A DNA stretch of 42,746 nt. Source: Verrucomicrobiota bacterium (GTDB taxonomy: Bacteria; Bacteroidota; Bacteroidia; Chitinophagales; UBA8649). A model generated the notes under the pieces. It did no database searches and was not told where the DNA came from. It worked only from the letters and a program-made list of their open reading frames with translations. The stretch's first letter is position 1. Each line of letters starts with the position of its first letter. Position numbers and translations under genes: made by a program. Shown here one piece after another: positions 18,242-27,954 of the stretch. The DNA is taken from NCBI GenBank assembly GCA_017853115.1, contig JAFMKE010000003.1:1-42746 (forward strand). Direction: 5' to 3'.

Positions 18242-19213
18242 TTGATGCGCTTAACTTTATTCGCTTTATTTCTTTTTGTCAATTCGCAAGCATTTGCTCA
18301 GCAATGGGTCCAATTTACCCAAGCCAATGCTTATGGTTCTTTCTTGAATCCCGGGCATATTGGATATCAAAGCAACTTAAATGCCACTGCTGCGCACAGA
18401 AGTCAGTATGTTGGTTTGGGTACCCGAGCCATTGGCACTCAATTTGTTTCTTTTAGTTCGCCCTTTCTTAGTTCCAAATTTGGACTGGGTTTTAGATTGC
18501 TTAATGATTTCATTGGTGTCCAACGATTTACGCATATAGATTTGGGCGGCGCTTATCATTTTATGCAGGGTAAACATCGATTGTCTGCTGGATTTCAGCT
18601 GGGGATAGTTCAGCTAAGTATAAATGGCGCTGAGCTAACTGCTCCTGATGGAAGCTATTCGTCTGGGGTAGTCGTCCACAATGATCAAGTCCTTCCTCAA
18701 GAATCTTCATCTGGTTTGGCCCCTACCATTAGTGCAGGATTGCTATATGGTTATAAAAAATTTGAAGTGGGTGTTTCAATGCAGCATGTAAGTTCTCCAC
18801 AAATTGAGCTCTCCAATACGGCGAATGGAACATTAATAATTTTATCGCGTACAATAAATTTATATTCGTCTTACGTTATAGAGGCGAATAACGTGAAAGT
18901 TAAACCAACGTTCTTTAGTAAAACAGACTTCAAGGAATGGCAAGCACAGATGAACCTAGAAATTGATTGGCGTAAGTTGATTGTTGGTGCGGGTTTTAGA
19001 GGTTATAGTGGCTTGAATAACGACGCTATAATTGGTTTGTTTGGATTCCGAGTGAAAGAAAAGATTCGATTGGTGTATAGCTATGATTACAATGTTTCTT
19101 TTTTGAATAATTCGAATTCAGGTTCTCATGAGCTTAGTTTGAGGTTTGATTTACCAAAAAGTTTTAAACAAACCGTAAAAAGTAATAAAATTTTTAACCC
19201 AAGATATTTATAA
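18242..19213 (+). CDS. porP: T9SS membrane protein, PorP/SprF family
   Basis: Signal peptide; QQWVQFTQANAYGSFLNPGHIG..., GLGFRLLNDFIG, YSYDYNVSFLNNSNSGSHELSLRF; directly upstream of gldK. Confidence 0.9.
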   Translation: MMRLTLFALFLFVNSQAFAQQWVQFTQANAYGSFLNPGHIGYQSNLNATAAHRSQYVGLGTRAIGTQFVSFSSPFLSSKFGLGFRLLNDFIGVQRFTHIDLGGAYHFMQGKHRLSAGFQLGIVQLSINGAELTAPDGSYSSGVVVHNDQVLPQESSSGLAPTISAGLLYGYKKFEVGVSMQHVSSPQIELSNTANGTLIILSRTINLYSSYVIEANNVKVKPTFFSKTDFKEWQAQMNLEIDWRKLIVGAGFRGYSGLNNDAIIGLFGFRVKEKIRLVYSYDYNVSFLNNSNSGSHELSLRFDLPKSFKQTVKSNKIFNPRYL

Positions 19214-19242
19214 AAAAATATTACTTTAGCGCGGTGATTGTT

Positions 19243-19271
19243 TTGCTTTTTATCAAAGAGTATTATATTTA
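19243..19271 (+). promoter_or_regulatory. Putative promoter TTG-N18-TATATTTA upstream of gldK
   Basis: TTG at 19243-19245 and TATATTTA at 19264-19271, 33 nt before the gldK ATG. Confidence 0.5.
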
Positions 19272-19303
19272 CACGCTTTAAAATTGCTATTAAAAGACAA
19301 AGT

Positions 19304-20563
19304 ATGATGAAGTTTCAATCTTTAGCCCTAACAATTCTTTCTTTTGGAGTTTTGATTTTATCAGGATGTGGGGGAAGTTACAATGGCCAACTTCTTGGAG
19401 AGTTAGATAGGCCCAATTGGCAGCCAGAAATGCCTTATGGTATGGTGTACGTGCCTACAGGTTTTTTACATATTGGACCATCAGACCAAGATGTAAATCA
19501 TGCCTTGTTGGCTCAAAGTAAGTCGATTTCAATAGCAGGCTTCTTTATGGATGATACGGAGATAACAAATAATGAATATCGTCAGTTCGAGCACTGGGTG
19601 CGCGATTCAGTAGCTCACAAGTTGTTGGGTAACATCATTGTAGATGAAGAATCTGGCTTAGAGCGAATTGACTGGAGTATCGACATCGATTGGGAGGATA
19701 CTGAGACTAAAGAACTTTTAGCGAGTATGGTTTATCCGAAAGATGATCCATTGGGTGGAGGTCTTAATACTACGAAGTTGATTTACGAATATGTTTGGGT
19801 TGATTGGCAAACAGCGGCTAAAGAGCCTAATATTGAAAGAGAAGATTTGGCTATGCAAGAAGAAGTTGAGATTTATCCAGATACCTTAGTTTGGATTCGT
19901 GATTTTTCTTATTCTTACAACGAACCATTCGCAAGAAACTATTACAACCATCCTGCTTTTGATGATTATCCAGTTGTTGGTATTACATGGGATCAAGCGA
20001 ACGCTTTTTCAGCGTGGAGAACTGGATTCTACAATGGCTTCAAAAAACAACAAGGTTTGTCGGTATTAGATGATTTCCGTATCCCAGTAGAACATGAGTG
20101 GGAATATGCTGCGAGAGGAGGTAAAAAACAATCTCCTTATCCGTGGGGTGGTCCATACATCAGAAACAGTCAGGGTTGTTTGTTGGCTAACTTTAAGCCA
20201 GGAAGAGGAAACTACCCGGAGGATGGCGGTTTGTACACCGTGCGTGCTGATGCATACTGGCCGAATGATTACGGTTTGTATAACATGGCTGGAAATGTGG
20301 CTGAATGGACGTCTTCAGCATTTTATGAAAACTCTTACAATTTTATTCATGATCTTAACCCTGATATTCGATACGATGCGAATGACAGTGAGCCAAATAC
20401 CATGAAGCGTAAGGTGTTGAGAGGTGGTTCGTGGAAAGATATAGGATATTATATTCAAACAGGTACACGTCACTGGGAGTATTCTTTTGAAGCGAAAAGC
20501 TACATCGGATTTAGATGTGTTTCTACTTACTTAGGTAGAGATTATAGAGATGCTTCATATTAA
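19304..20563 (+). CDS. gldK: GldK/PorK T9SS ring lipoprotein (FGE-sulfatase-like fold)
   Basis: Lipobox ILSGCGG; GMVYVPTGFLHIGPSDQD, MDDTEITNNEYRQF, GNVAEWTSSAFY, LRGGSWKD. Start moved to 19304 (MMKFQS). Confidence 0.95.
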   Translation: MMKFQSLALTILSFGVLILSGCGGSYNGQLLGELDRPNWQPEMPYGMVYVPTGFLHIGPSDQDVNHALLAQSKSISIAGFFMDDTEITNNEYRQFEHWVRDSVAHKLLGNIIVDEESGLERIDWSIDIDWEDTETKELLASMVYPKDDPLGGGLNTTKLIYEYVWVDWQTAAKEPNIEREDLAMQEEVEIYPDTLVWIRDFSYSYNEPFARNYYNHPAFDDYPVVGITWDQANAFSAWRTGFYNGFKKQQGLSVLDDFRIPVEHEWEYAARGGKKQSPYPWGGPYIRNSQGCLLANFKPGRGNYPEDGGLYTVRADAYWPNDYGLYNMAGNVAEWTSSAFYENSYNFIHDLNPDIRYDANDSEPNTMKRKVLRGGSWKDIGYYIQTGTRHWEYSFEAKSYIGFRCVSTYLGRDYRDASY

Positions 20564-20594
20564 ATTTGAATTTTATATACTATTTATTTAATAA

Positions 20595-20611
20595 GTTAAT
20601 CGAAGATTAAC
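20595..20611 (+). repeat. Inverted repeat GTTAATC-GAA-GATTAAC in the gldK-gldL intergenic region
   Basis: Perfect 7-bp arms with 3-nt loop, read directly. Confidence 0.6.
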
Positions 20612-20647
20612 CCTAAAGACTATTATTAAAAACTAAAAAAAACTAAA

Positions 20648-21283
20648 ATGGCAAAATCACAATCATTCTTTTTAAGTAAGTCAGGTAAAACATATCTTAA
20701 CTACGCATATTCGATAGGTGCGGCAGTTGTTATTGCGGGTGCGTTGTTTAAGTTGATGCACTGGCCATTCGCAAGTTTAATGCTAATTGTAGGTATGAGT
20801 ACGGAGGTGTTGATTTTTATTATTTCTGCTTTTGAACCTCAATTTGAGCATCATGATGAATACAAATGGGAGCGAGTATATCCTGAATTGGCGGATGATG
20901 AGTTAGGCTCGAAATCGATTACAAAGAGTTTAGATGATATGTTAGCCCAAGCTAATATTGAGCAGGAAATGCTTTCTCGCATTGGAGAAAACTTAGGTAA
21001 GTTAAGCACGAATGTGGCTAGCTTAAATGATATGGGAGATGCCATGTCTGCAACGCAAGATTATACCACCAACGCAAGAGCTGCAGCGAACGCGTTAGGT
21101 GAAGTTAAGGATGCTTACACGGCGGCTTTATCATCAGCAGATGGATTAGCTAGTACGCTAGATACAATGAAAGCAATTTCAGAATCAACTTCGGCAGTTC
21201 AAGCGGAAATGACAGAGTTATCATCAAATTTATCATCGTTAAATACTGTATACGGAAATATGCTTTCAGCAATGAAAAGCTAA
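20648..21283 (+). CDS. gldL: GldL/PorL T9SS inner-membrane motor protein
   Basis: Two N-terminal TM helices with GALFKLMHWPFA and STEVLIFIISAFEP motifs, then a helical cytoplasmic tail. Confidence 0.95.
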   Translation: MAKSQSFFLSKSGKTYLNYAYSIGAAVVIAGALFKLMHWPFASLMLIVGMSTEVLIFIISAFEPQFEHHDEYKWERVYPELADDELGSKSITKSLDDMLAQANIEQEMLSRIGENLGKLSTNVASLNDMGDAMSATQDYTTNARAAANALGEVKDAYTAALSSADGLASTLDTMKAISESTSAVQAEMTELSSNLSSLNTVYGNMLSAMKS

Positions 21284-21300
21284 GAGGCAGTTTATTTAAG

Positions 21301-21323
21301 TAATCAAATTCCTAAACCGATTA
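21301..21323 (+). repeat. TAATC-N13-GATTA inverted repeat in the gldL-gldM intergenic region
   Basis: Read directly; longer loop than the gldK-gldL element. Confidence 0.35.
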
Positions 21324-21336
21324 AAAATAGATTATA

Positions 21337-22977
21337 ATGGCAGGTGGTAAATTAACCCCAAGACAGAAGATGATTAATATGATGTATCTCGTATTAACTG
21401 CACTTCTGGCAATGAACGTATCCGCTGAAGTACTTGAAGCTTTCAAATTAGTTGAGACGGGTATCGAAAATTCAAACGATGTTTTAAGAGATAAAATAAC
21501 TTTTGTTGATGAAGCATTTCAAGGAAAAATGGCAGATTCTCCAGATGGTCCTGCGTTGTATGCGATGACGCAAGATGTTTCAGGCTTAACAGGTGAGTTG
21601 GTCGGTCTAATCAATGAAATCAAGGAAGATTTGTATGGTCTTTCTGGTCGAAATGAAGAGGGGGGCTTGGAAAAGATGGACGACATCGATTCTCCTTCTC
21701 GTTTGTTAGCTATGCCAGATGCCCCGGAGTTTAAGGGAGAAGCTCTTCAAAACAAGATTAAGGAAGTTAAGGCAAGGTTAACGGATATTATCAATGATAC
21801 GACGCTCGACCTTTTGGCTACTCAACGTACGGCTTTGATCAATAGTTTAACATTGACAGCTGAAGATGTAGAGGGTACTCAAGGTATCGAAGGAAAGTGG
21901 TATTACAAAAATTTCTTCCATGTTCCGTCTGCTGGTACAATGACCATTTTGACGAAGTTGGAGAATGATGCATTAAGTGCTGAGGCTACTGTTAATGAGG
22001 CTATTCTTAAAACGATTGGTGCATTGGATTTTAAATTCGATAAGTTAAGAGCTACAGTGCAAGCGCCAAAGTCATATCTTCCAGGTGGAGCTCAATATGA
22101 AGCGAACATCTTCCTAACTGCATCAAGTTCAGGTATTGTGGCTGAAACTTATGTGGGTAATTTAGATATGTCGAAATTCGAGAAAGATTCGTTGGGCGAC
22201 TATATCCCTTTTAACAGTGACGACGAAACGCCTTTTACAGGTGAACCTGTGATTGTTGAGAATGGTAAGTATTCAGCTGGAACGGCAGTGGGACAAAATG
22301 AGAAAAAGGGTGCTATCAAAATTCAAAATCCGAAAGGTGGGTTTGACTGGTATCCCTTCGAAATTTCTTACGAAGGAGCTGCTCCAGGTGGTTTCTCTGT
22401 TTCTCCTACAAAAATGAATGTATTATACATCGGAGTAGATAATCCGCTGTCCATTACCTTGGGAGATGCTAAGCCGGGCACAGAGCGTGTTTCTATCTCG
22501 CAAGGAAGTATTTCGGGAAGCGGTAACAATTGGACTGCTAAAGTAAGTTCAGTGGGAGAAGCTACGATTACGGTGGGAGGTACTACACCTTCAGGTGAGC
22601 CTGCCAAGTCGCAGTCAGCTAACTTTCGTGTGAAGTTAATTCCCGATCCAATCCCTACCTTGGGTGGTGACGAGATATTGACTACTAATGGTAAAGGCCA
22701 AAAAGGTACAATTAAGGCGAAAGGTGGTATTGTTCCATTATTAAAGGATTTCGATTTCGAAGCAAGGTTTAATGTAATCAGCTATGATTTTTATTTAACA
22801 TCAGGTGGTGAGCTCTTACCGGCTAGAGGTAATAGTGGGCCGTTGTTTAGTGGCGCAGTTACTAATCTTATTGATAGAGCAAAACCGAATGATTTAATGG
22901 TATTTGATAATATTAAGGTTCAAGGTCCTGATGGGAAAACGAGAAAAATCCCAAGTATGACTTTCCAGATTTTCTAA
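21337..22977 (+). CDS. gldM: GldM/PorM T9SS motor/periplasmic shaft protein
   Basis: MAGGKLTPRQKMINMMYLVLTALLAMNVSAEVLEAFKLV is diagnostic. Confidence 0.97.
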   Translation: MAGGKLTPRQKMINMMYLVLTALLAMNVSAEVLEAFKLVETGIENSNDVLRDKITFVDEAFQGKMADSPDGPALYAMTQDVSGLTGELVGLINEIKEDLYGLSGRNEEGGLEKMDDIDSPSRLLAMPDAPEFKGEALQNKIKEVKARLTDIINDTTLDLLATQRTALINSLTLTAEDVEGTQGIEGKWYYKNFFHVPSAGTMTILTKLENDALSAEATVNEAILKTIGALDFKFDKLRATVQAPKSYLPGGAQYEANIFLTASSSGIVAETYVGNLDMSKFEKDSLGDYIPFNSDDETPFTGEPVIVENGKYSAGTAVGQNEKKGAIKIQNPKGGFDWYPFEISYEGAAPGGFSVSPTKMNVLYIGVDNPLSITLGDAKPGTERVSISQGSISGSGNNWTAKVSSVGEATITVGGTTPSGEPAKSQSANFRVKLIPDPIPTLGGDEILTTNGKGQKGTIKAKGGIVPLLKDFDFEARFNVISYDFYLTSGGELLPARGNSGPLFSGAVTNLIDRAKPNDLMVFDNIKVQGPDGKTRKIPSMTFQIF

Positions 22978-22990
22978 CTTTCAATACTAT

Positions 22991-23006
22991 TAAATCAAAG
23001 ATTAAC
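22991..23006 (+). repeat. TAAATCAAAGATTAAC element in the gldM-gldN intergenic region, similar to the gldK-gldL element
   Basis: 14 of 16 positions match TTAATCGAAGATTAAC from the gldK-gldL gap. Confidence 0.45.
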
Positions 23007-23035
23007 GTTATTACGCAAGTTGTAAAACAAGAATT

Positions 23036-23854
23036 ATGAAAAAGTTATTATCACTGTTTGTGTCCGCAGTTTGTATCTCTGGAATAATCCAGGCTCAGGA
23101 TGTAATTGACGGTGTCTACGAAAAGGTAGTTACGGTTGAAAAAGGAATCATCCCTTATGATGACATTCGTGAGGCTGATGTTTTTTGGTCCAAGAGAATT
23201 TGGCGGACTATTGATGTTCGGGAAAAAATGAACTTAATTTTTGCCTATCCTCAGCAGCCATTGATTGACATTCTGCATACAGCTGCTACCAATGGTGACT
23301 TAACTGTTTATGATATGACCGTGTTGAATGCTGATCAGTTTACAGAAGTTCTGAGTGTGGAGAAAGTTAAAATGATTGGTAACAGTGTAGATACGATTTC
23401 AAGAATCAACCCGATAACACTTCAACAGGAAGAAGTTATCCAAGTGAACGAATTTGATCCCGCAAAGGTTATTAAATATAAATTAAAAGAAGACTGGTTC
23501 TTTGATGAGGAAACGTCAACTTTTCAGGTTCGGATTATTGGTATAGCTCCAGTTATTGAATCCTATAGTTCTGATGGGAATTACCTAGGTGATGAAACTA
23601 TGTATTGGGTCTACTATCCAGATTTAAGACCAATTTTGGCGAAGTATGAAGCCTACAATACGGGTAATGATGCTATTCGTTTAAGTTGGGAAGATATTAT
23701 GGAGGCTAGATTTTTCTCGAGCTATATTACTAAAGAATCAAATGTATATGACCGTGTTATTCAAGAATACGCAACGGGCTTAGATGCTTTGTTTGAGTCA
23801 GACAATATCAAGCAAAAGTTATTTGAGTTTGAGCATGACTTGTGGTCATATTAA
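23036..23854 (+). CDS. gldN: GldN/PorN T9SS ring protein
   Basis: Signal peptide; READVFWSKRIWRTIDVREKMNLIFAYP; EDWFFDEETSTFQVRIIGIAP; MYWVYYPDLRP. Confidence 0.96.
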   Translation: MKKLLSLFVSAVCISGIIQAQDVIDGVYEKVVTVEKGIIPYDDIREADVFWSKRIWRTIDVREKMNLIFAYPQQPLIDILHTAATNGDLTVYDMTVLNADQFTEVLSVEKVKMIGNSVDTISRINPITLQQEEVIQVNEFDPAKVIKYKLKEDWFFDEETSTFQVRIIGIAPVIESYSSDGNYLGDETMYWVYYPDLRPILAKYEAYNTGNDAIRLSWEDIMEARFFSSYITKESNVYDRVIQEYATGLDALFESDNIKQKLFEFEHDLWSY

Positions 23855-25656
23855 GAGGTAAAAAAACGTAATACTTTGTCAGCTTTAGCCTGACCAATAA
23901 ATAAAGCGAGTTCTTCCAAAGAAGCTCGCTTTATTTTTTTTACCGAGCCAAACTCATTCAATAAAATTTCTTTTGTCTTCTTGCCGATGCCCGATATTTG
24001 ATCTAACTCGGATTGAATGAAATTTTTACTTCTTTGATTGCGATGAAAGCTAATGGCAAATCGATGGGCTTCATTTCGCAAATGTTGAATGACTTTCAAA
24101 CTTTCACTTTTTTTGTTGATATACAAGGGCAAGGAATCTCCAGGGTAATATATTTCCTCTAGTTTTTTAGCTATTCCAATAATCGGTAGTTTACCTCTTA
24201 ATCCAAGCTTGTCAATACTCTTTAAAGCAGAACTTAACTGACCTTTGCCTCCATCTACGATTACTAGGTTGGGTAGCTCTTTACCTTCTTTCAACAAGCG
24301 GCTATAGCGACGAAATACTACCTCCTCCATGCTTGCGAAATCATTAGGTCCTTGAACAGTTTTTATATTATAGTGTCTGTAATCTTTTTTTGCTGGTTTA
24401 GTGTTTCGAAACACCACCATGGAAGCTACAGGATTTGTACCTTGAATATTAGAGTTGTCGAAGCACTCAATATGTCTAGGAAGTTCAGTCAAGCGCAAAT
24501 CTTCTTGTATTTGTTTTAGAACGCGTTCAATACTACTTTCTTTTTTGGCTTGTTTCTCCTTGATATCGAAGTAATGCTGTTTTTGGGATACTAGATTTCT
24601 AAATGCTAAATCCAGGATCTTTTTCTTGTCTCCAGTTTTTGGGATTGTAAGTTTGGGACCCTCAAGTTCTATGGCAAATGGAATAACTATTTCATTAGCG
24701 TTTTCTTCTTCGTCTCGATCATTGCGGTGTTGCTCGATGACGAACATAAGTAATTCCTCATCAGATTCGTCGAGTTTAGATTTTAACTCAAAATTATAGG
24801 TGCTTACAATGGCTCCATTACGTATTTTAAGATAGGTAATAAAGGCTTTTTCCGGCACGGAGAGTATGTTATAGGCATCGATATGTTGGATGCTCACATC
24901 TACTACAGTGTTTTTCTCGCCATAGTTTAGTAGAGTTTCTATTCTTCGTTGGTAGTCATAAGCTTTTTCAAATTCCAGTTTTTCTTCAAATTCCGCTTGT
25001 TTTTCTTTTAAGTAGTTCACTGCCATATCAGATTTCCCAAGTAGGATGTTTCTGATCTGTTCGATGTTCTTCATATAATCGTCTTCTGACTGATGTGCTT
25101 CGCACGGGCCTAAACAATTATCAATATGGTACTCTAAACATACTTTAAACTTATTCTTTCTTATGTTTTCCTGATTTAAGGCAAGCGAACATGTTCTAAG
25201 TGGAAAGAGTTTAACAATGGTTTCGTATGCCTTTTTAGCATAGAACATAGAAGTGTATGGCCCAAAATATTCTGATCCATCGTTAATCTTTTTTCGGGTA
25301 AAGACAACTCTTGGAAATTTTTCATTTTTTATGGCTATCGAAGGATAACTTTTATCGTCTCGAAATTGAATGTTGTATTTTGGTCTTTCGTTTCGAATGA
25401 GATTTTTTTCAAGCAAAAGCGCTTCCCGTTCATCCTTCACAACGGTGAATTGAATGTCGCGAATTTGTTTTACCATTAGTCGAAGACGAAAACTATCATG
25501 AGTTTTAGTAAAGTAGGAACTTACCCGTTTTTTTAGATTTTTGGCTTTCCCAACATAAAGTAATCGCTGGTCCGCATCATAGTGGCGATACACTCCAGGT
25601 TTTTCTGGTAAGGAATGGATAAGATCTTTAATTCTTTCGGTATCTTTTTTACTCAT
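23851..25656 (-). CDS. uvrC: Excinuclease ABC subunit C
   Basis: GIY-YIG domain (PGVYRHYDADQRLLYVGKAKNLKKRVSSYF), IECFDNSNIQGTNPVASMVVF, ELPNLVIVDGGKGQLSSAL. Confidence 0.97.
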   Translation of the reverse strand: MSKKDTERIKDLIHSLPEKPGVYRHYDADQRLLYVGKAKNLKKRVSSYFTKTHDSFRLRLMVKQIRDIQFTVVKDEREALLLEKNLIRNERPKYNIQFRDDKSYPSIAIKNEKFPRVVFTRKKINDGSEYFGPYTSMFYAKKAYETIVKLFPLRTCSLALNQENIRKNKFKVCLEYHIDNCLGPCEAHQSEDDYMKNIEQIRNILLGKSDMAVNYLKEKQAEFEEKLEFEKAYDYQRRIETLLNYGEKNTVVDVSIQHIDAYNILSVPEKAFITYLKIRNGAIVSTYNFELKSKLDESDEELLMFVIEQHRNDRDEEENANEIVIPFAIELEGPKLTIPKTGDKKKILDLAFRNLVSQKQHYFDIKEKQAKKESSIERVLKQIQEDLRLTELPRHIECFDNSNIQGTNPVASMVVFRNTKPAKKDYRHYNIKTVQGPNDFASMEEVVFRRYSRLLKEGKELPNLVIVDGGKGQLSSALKSIDKLGLRGKLPIIGIAKKLEEIYYPGDSLPLYINKKSESLKVIQHLRNEAHRFAISFHRNQRSKNFIQSELDQISGIGKKTKEILLNEFGSVKKIKRASLEELALFIGQAKADKVLRFFTS

Positions 25657-27928
25657 ATTTACCCGGATCTATACCATTACTGGTAGTCTGCGTAAACTTA
25701 GAACAATCGAGTTCAACGGATAGTTCTTCGAGTGGTGCCTCAAAGGTAGAATCAAAATTATAGTTGAGGCTTGTATCCTTGTATACCTTGTCGATAAACT
25801 TTGCCCAAATGGGAAGGGCCGTACTTGCACCTTGTCCTAAAGATGTGCTTCTGAATCGAATGAACTTGTCATCACAACCAACCCAAACTCCTGCTAGTAA
25901 GTCCGGAGTAAATCCCATAAACCATCCATCTGAGTTATTTTGCGTCGTTCCTGTTTTACCAGCAATCTCCAAAGATTTTGGAATATTGTATTTAAATCGA
26001 ACTCTTGCTCCAGTAACTTCGCCGGGAGGACCATCAACTACATTGCGCATCATTTGCGTAATCACATAAGCGGTTTCTTCATCCAAGGCTGCAGTACTTT
26101 CTGCGAAAAATTCTTCAATTACATTGCCGTGGCTGTCTTCGATTCTAGAAACGAAAATAGGTTCATTGCTAGTGCCTTTGTTCGCAAATGTGGTATAGGC
26201 GCGAATCATTTCATAAACAGAAATATCGGCAACACCTAAACAAATTGAAGGGTAGGGTGGTATCTCACTCTCTATACCCATCTTCTTGGCAAATTCAACA
26301 ACAGCCTGAGCGCTCAACTCATGCATTAAGTAGGCGGTAACCTGATTTTTTGAAGCGGCTAATCCATCTTTTATTGCCATCATGCCATCCGATTCTCCAT
26401 CGGAATTTTTTGGGCAATACTGTTTTAAGATCGGCCATCTCGCGTCATTCGCTTCGAAACAAATCGGTAAATCTGGCACTTTAAAACAAGGGGAATATCC
26501 CTTTTCCTTAATGGCTAAGGTGTAAATAAGTGGTTTAAAGGTCGATCCTACTTGACGCTTTGTATTTTTGTTTACGTGATCGTATTGGTTATATTCAAAA
26601 TTTGCCCCACCAACCCAGGCTTTTACATAGCCAGTTTGCGGGTCAACGGCCATTAATCCAGTTTGCAAAATCATCTTATAGTACTTAACGGAATCCAGAG
26701 GGCTAAGCACTGTATCAATCATGCCATTATGACTCCATATTGACATTTCTCTTGGTGTTGTTATTAAAGCATGTGCAGCTGAATCTGATAATGAAGAATC
26801 ATTACTTTTAAAAATCTTCATTACCTTGTTTACAAGAACTTCACTTTGCTTAGCATACGATGCTTCTCTGTCATATTTATCGTAATATTCCCATGGATCT
26901 CGATTTTTCCAATGCTTGAAAAATTCATTTTGCCACTCACTTAAATGCTCATGAACTGCATCCTCTGCGTGTTGCTGCATACGACTATCGATTGTGGTAT
27001 AAACTTTCAAGCCGTCCTTATAAATATTATAGGGTTCTCCCGTGCTTGGATTAATATGTGAAGTTGCCCATTCTTTTAGCCATAATCTTAACTGTTCCCT
27101 AAAATGTGGGGCTAGTCCATTGATGTGATTAGTTGCTTTATAGTCGGTTACAATAGGCAGCGCTTGTAATGAGTCTTTAAGCTCTTTGGAAATATAGTCG
27201 TAGTTGTGAAGTTGATAGAGTACAACATTCCTTCGTTGCATACTGTTTTCCATATTGGATATGGGGTTATATTTTGACGGAGCTTTGAGCATTCCCACGA
27301 GGACCGCACTTTCTTCAATGCTAAGATTTTCGACCTCTTTGTTGAAGTAGGTTTTCGCGGCTGATTTTATTCCATAGGAGTTGTGCACAAAGTCTACCGT
27401 GTTAAGATACATGGTCAAAATTTCTTCTTTGGTATATGTTCTTTCCAACATTACGGACATAACCAATTCCTTAATCTTTTGACCAATACGTCCAAGTTTG
27501 GATTGCGGAATATCATGAAAGAGATTCTTTGCTAATTGCTGCGTTATTGTACTTCCGCCACCTCGCTTTCCCAAAAATACTATAGCTGAAATGGAACGCT
27601 TTAAATCGATGCCTGAGTGTTGATAGAAACGAACATCTTCGGTTGCCACCAATGCATCAATCAAATTTTGAGGTAACTCATGTGTTTGTGCATTGGAACG
27701 GTTTTTACTAAAAAATTTTCCAATAGGAATGTCTGAGTCGGCAGAAAAAATTTCTGTTGCTAACTCACTGTTAGGGTTTTCGATTTCAGCAAAGCTTGGC
27801 ATTTTCCCTAGTAGACCTTTTGAAACGCCGTAAAAGAATAACATCAGACTAAAAATCCCAATGAAAAACACAGCCCATAAGACTATGATGGGCTTCTTAA
27901 AATTTATTTTTTTCTGTGTTTTAGCCAT
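25649..27928 (-). CDS. Class A penicillin-binding protein (PBP1A-like transglycosylase/transpeptidase)
   Basis: GT51: ATEDVRFYQHSGID, GGGSTITQQLAKNLF. Transpeptidase: GSTFKPLIYTLA, GKTGTTQNNSDGWFMGFTPDL. Confidence 0.96.
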   Translation of the reverse strand: MAKTQKKINFKKPIIVLWAVFFIGIFSLMLFFYGVSKGLLGKMPSFAEIENPNSELATEIFSADSDIPIGKFFSKNRSNAQTHELPQNLIDALVATEDVRFYQHSGIDLKRSISAIVFLGKRGGGSTITQQLAKNLFHDIPQSKLGRIGQKIKELVMSVMLERTYTKEEILTMYLNTVDFVHNSYGIKSAAKTYFNKEVENLSIEESAVLVGMLKAPSKYNPISNMENSMQRRNVVLYQLHNYDYISKELKDSLQALPIVTDYKATNHINGLAPHFREQLRLWLKEWATSHINPSTGEPYNIYKDGLKVYTTIDSRMQQHAEDAVHEHLSEWQNEFFKHWKNRDPWEYYDKYDREASYAKQSEVLVNKVMKIFKSNDSSLSDSAAHALITTPREMSIWSHNGMIDTVLSPLDSVKYYKMILQTGLMAVDPQTGYVKAWVGGANFEYNQYDHVNKNTKRQVGSTFKPLIYTLAIKEKGYSPCFKVPDLPICFEANDARWPILKQYCPKNSDGESDGMMAIKDGLAASKNQVTAYLMHELSAQAVVEFAKKMGIESEIPPYPSICLGVADISVYEMIRAYTTFANKGTSNEPIFVSRIEDSHGNVIEEFFAESTAALDEETAYVITQMMRNVVDGPPGEVTGARVRFKYNIPKSLEIAGKTGTTQNNSDGWFMGFTPDLLAGVWVGCDDKFIRFRSTSLGQGASTALPIWAKFIDKVYKDTSLNYNFDSTFEAPLEELSVELDCSKFTQTTSNGIDPGKYE

Positions 27929-27954
27929 GATAAGACTCCTTCTGTGAGTTAAAC

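Noticed and set aside
20094-20405. 103-aa overlapping +2 frame ORF inside gldK
   Set aside because: Alternate frame of a conserved gene; no family resemblance and no start context.
22368-22607. 79-aa antisense ORF inside gldM
   Set aside because: Proline-rich shadow of a beta-domain coding sequence; no supporting signal.
25764-26239. Two plus-strand ORFs (101 and 99 aa) inside the PBP gene
   Set aside because: Antisense to the transpeptidase domain motifs; treated as shadow ORFs.
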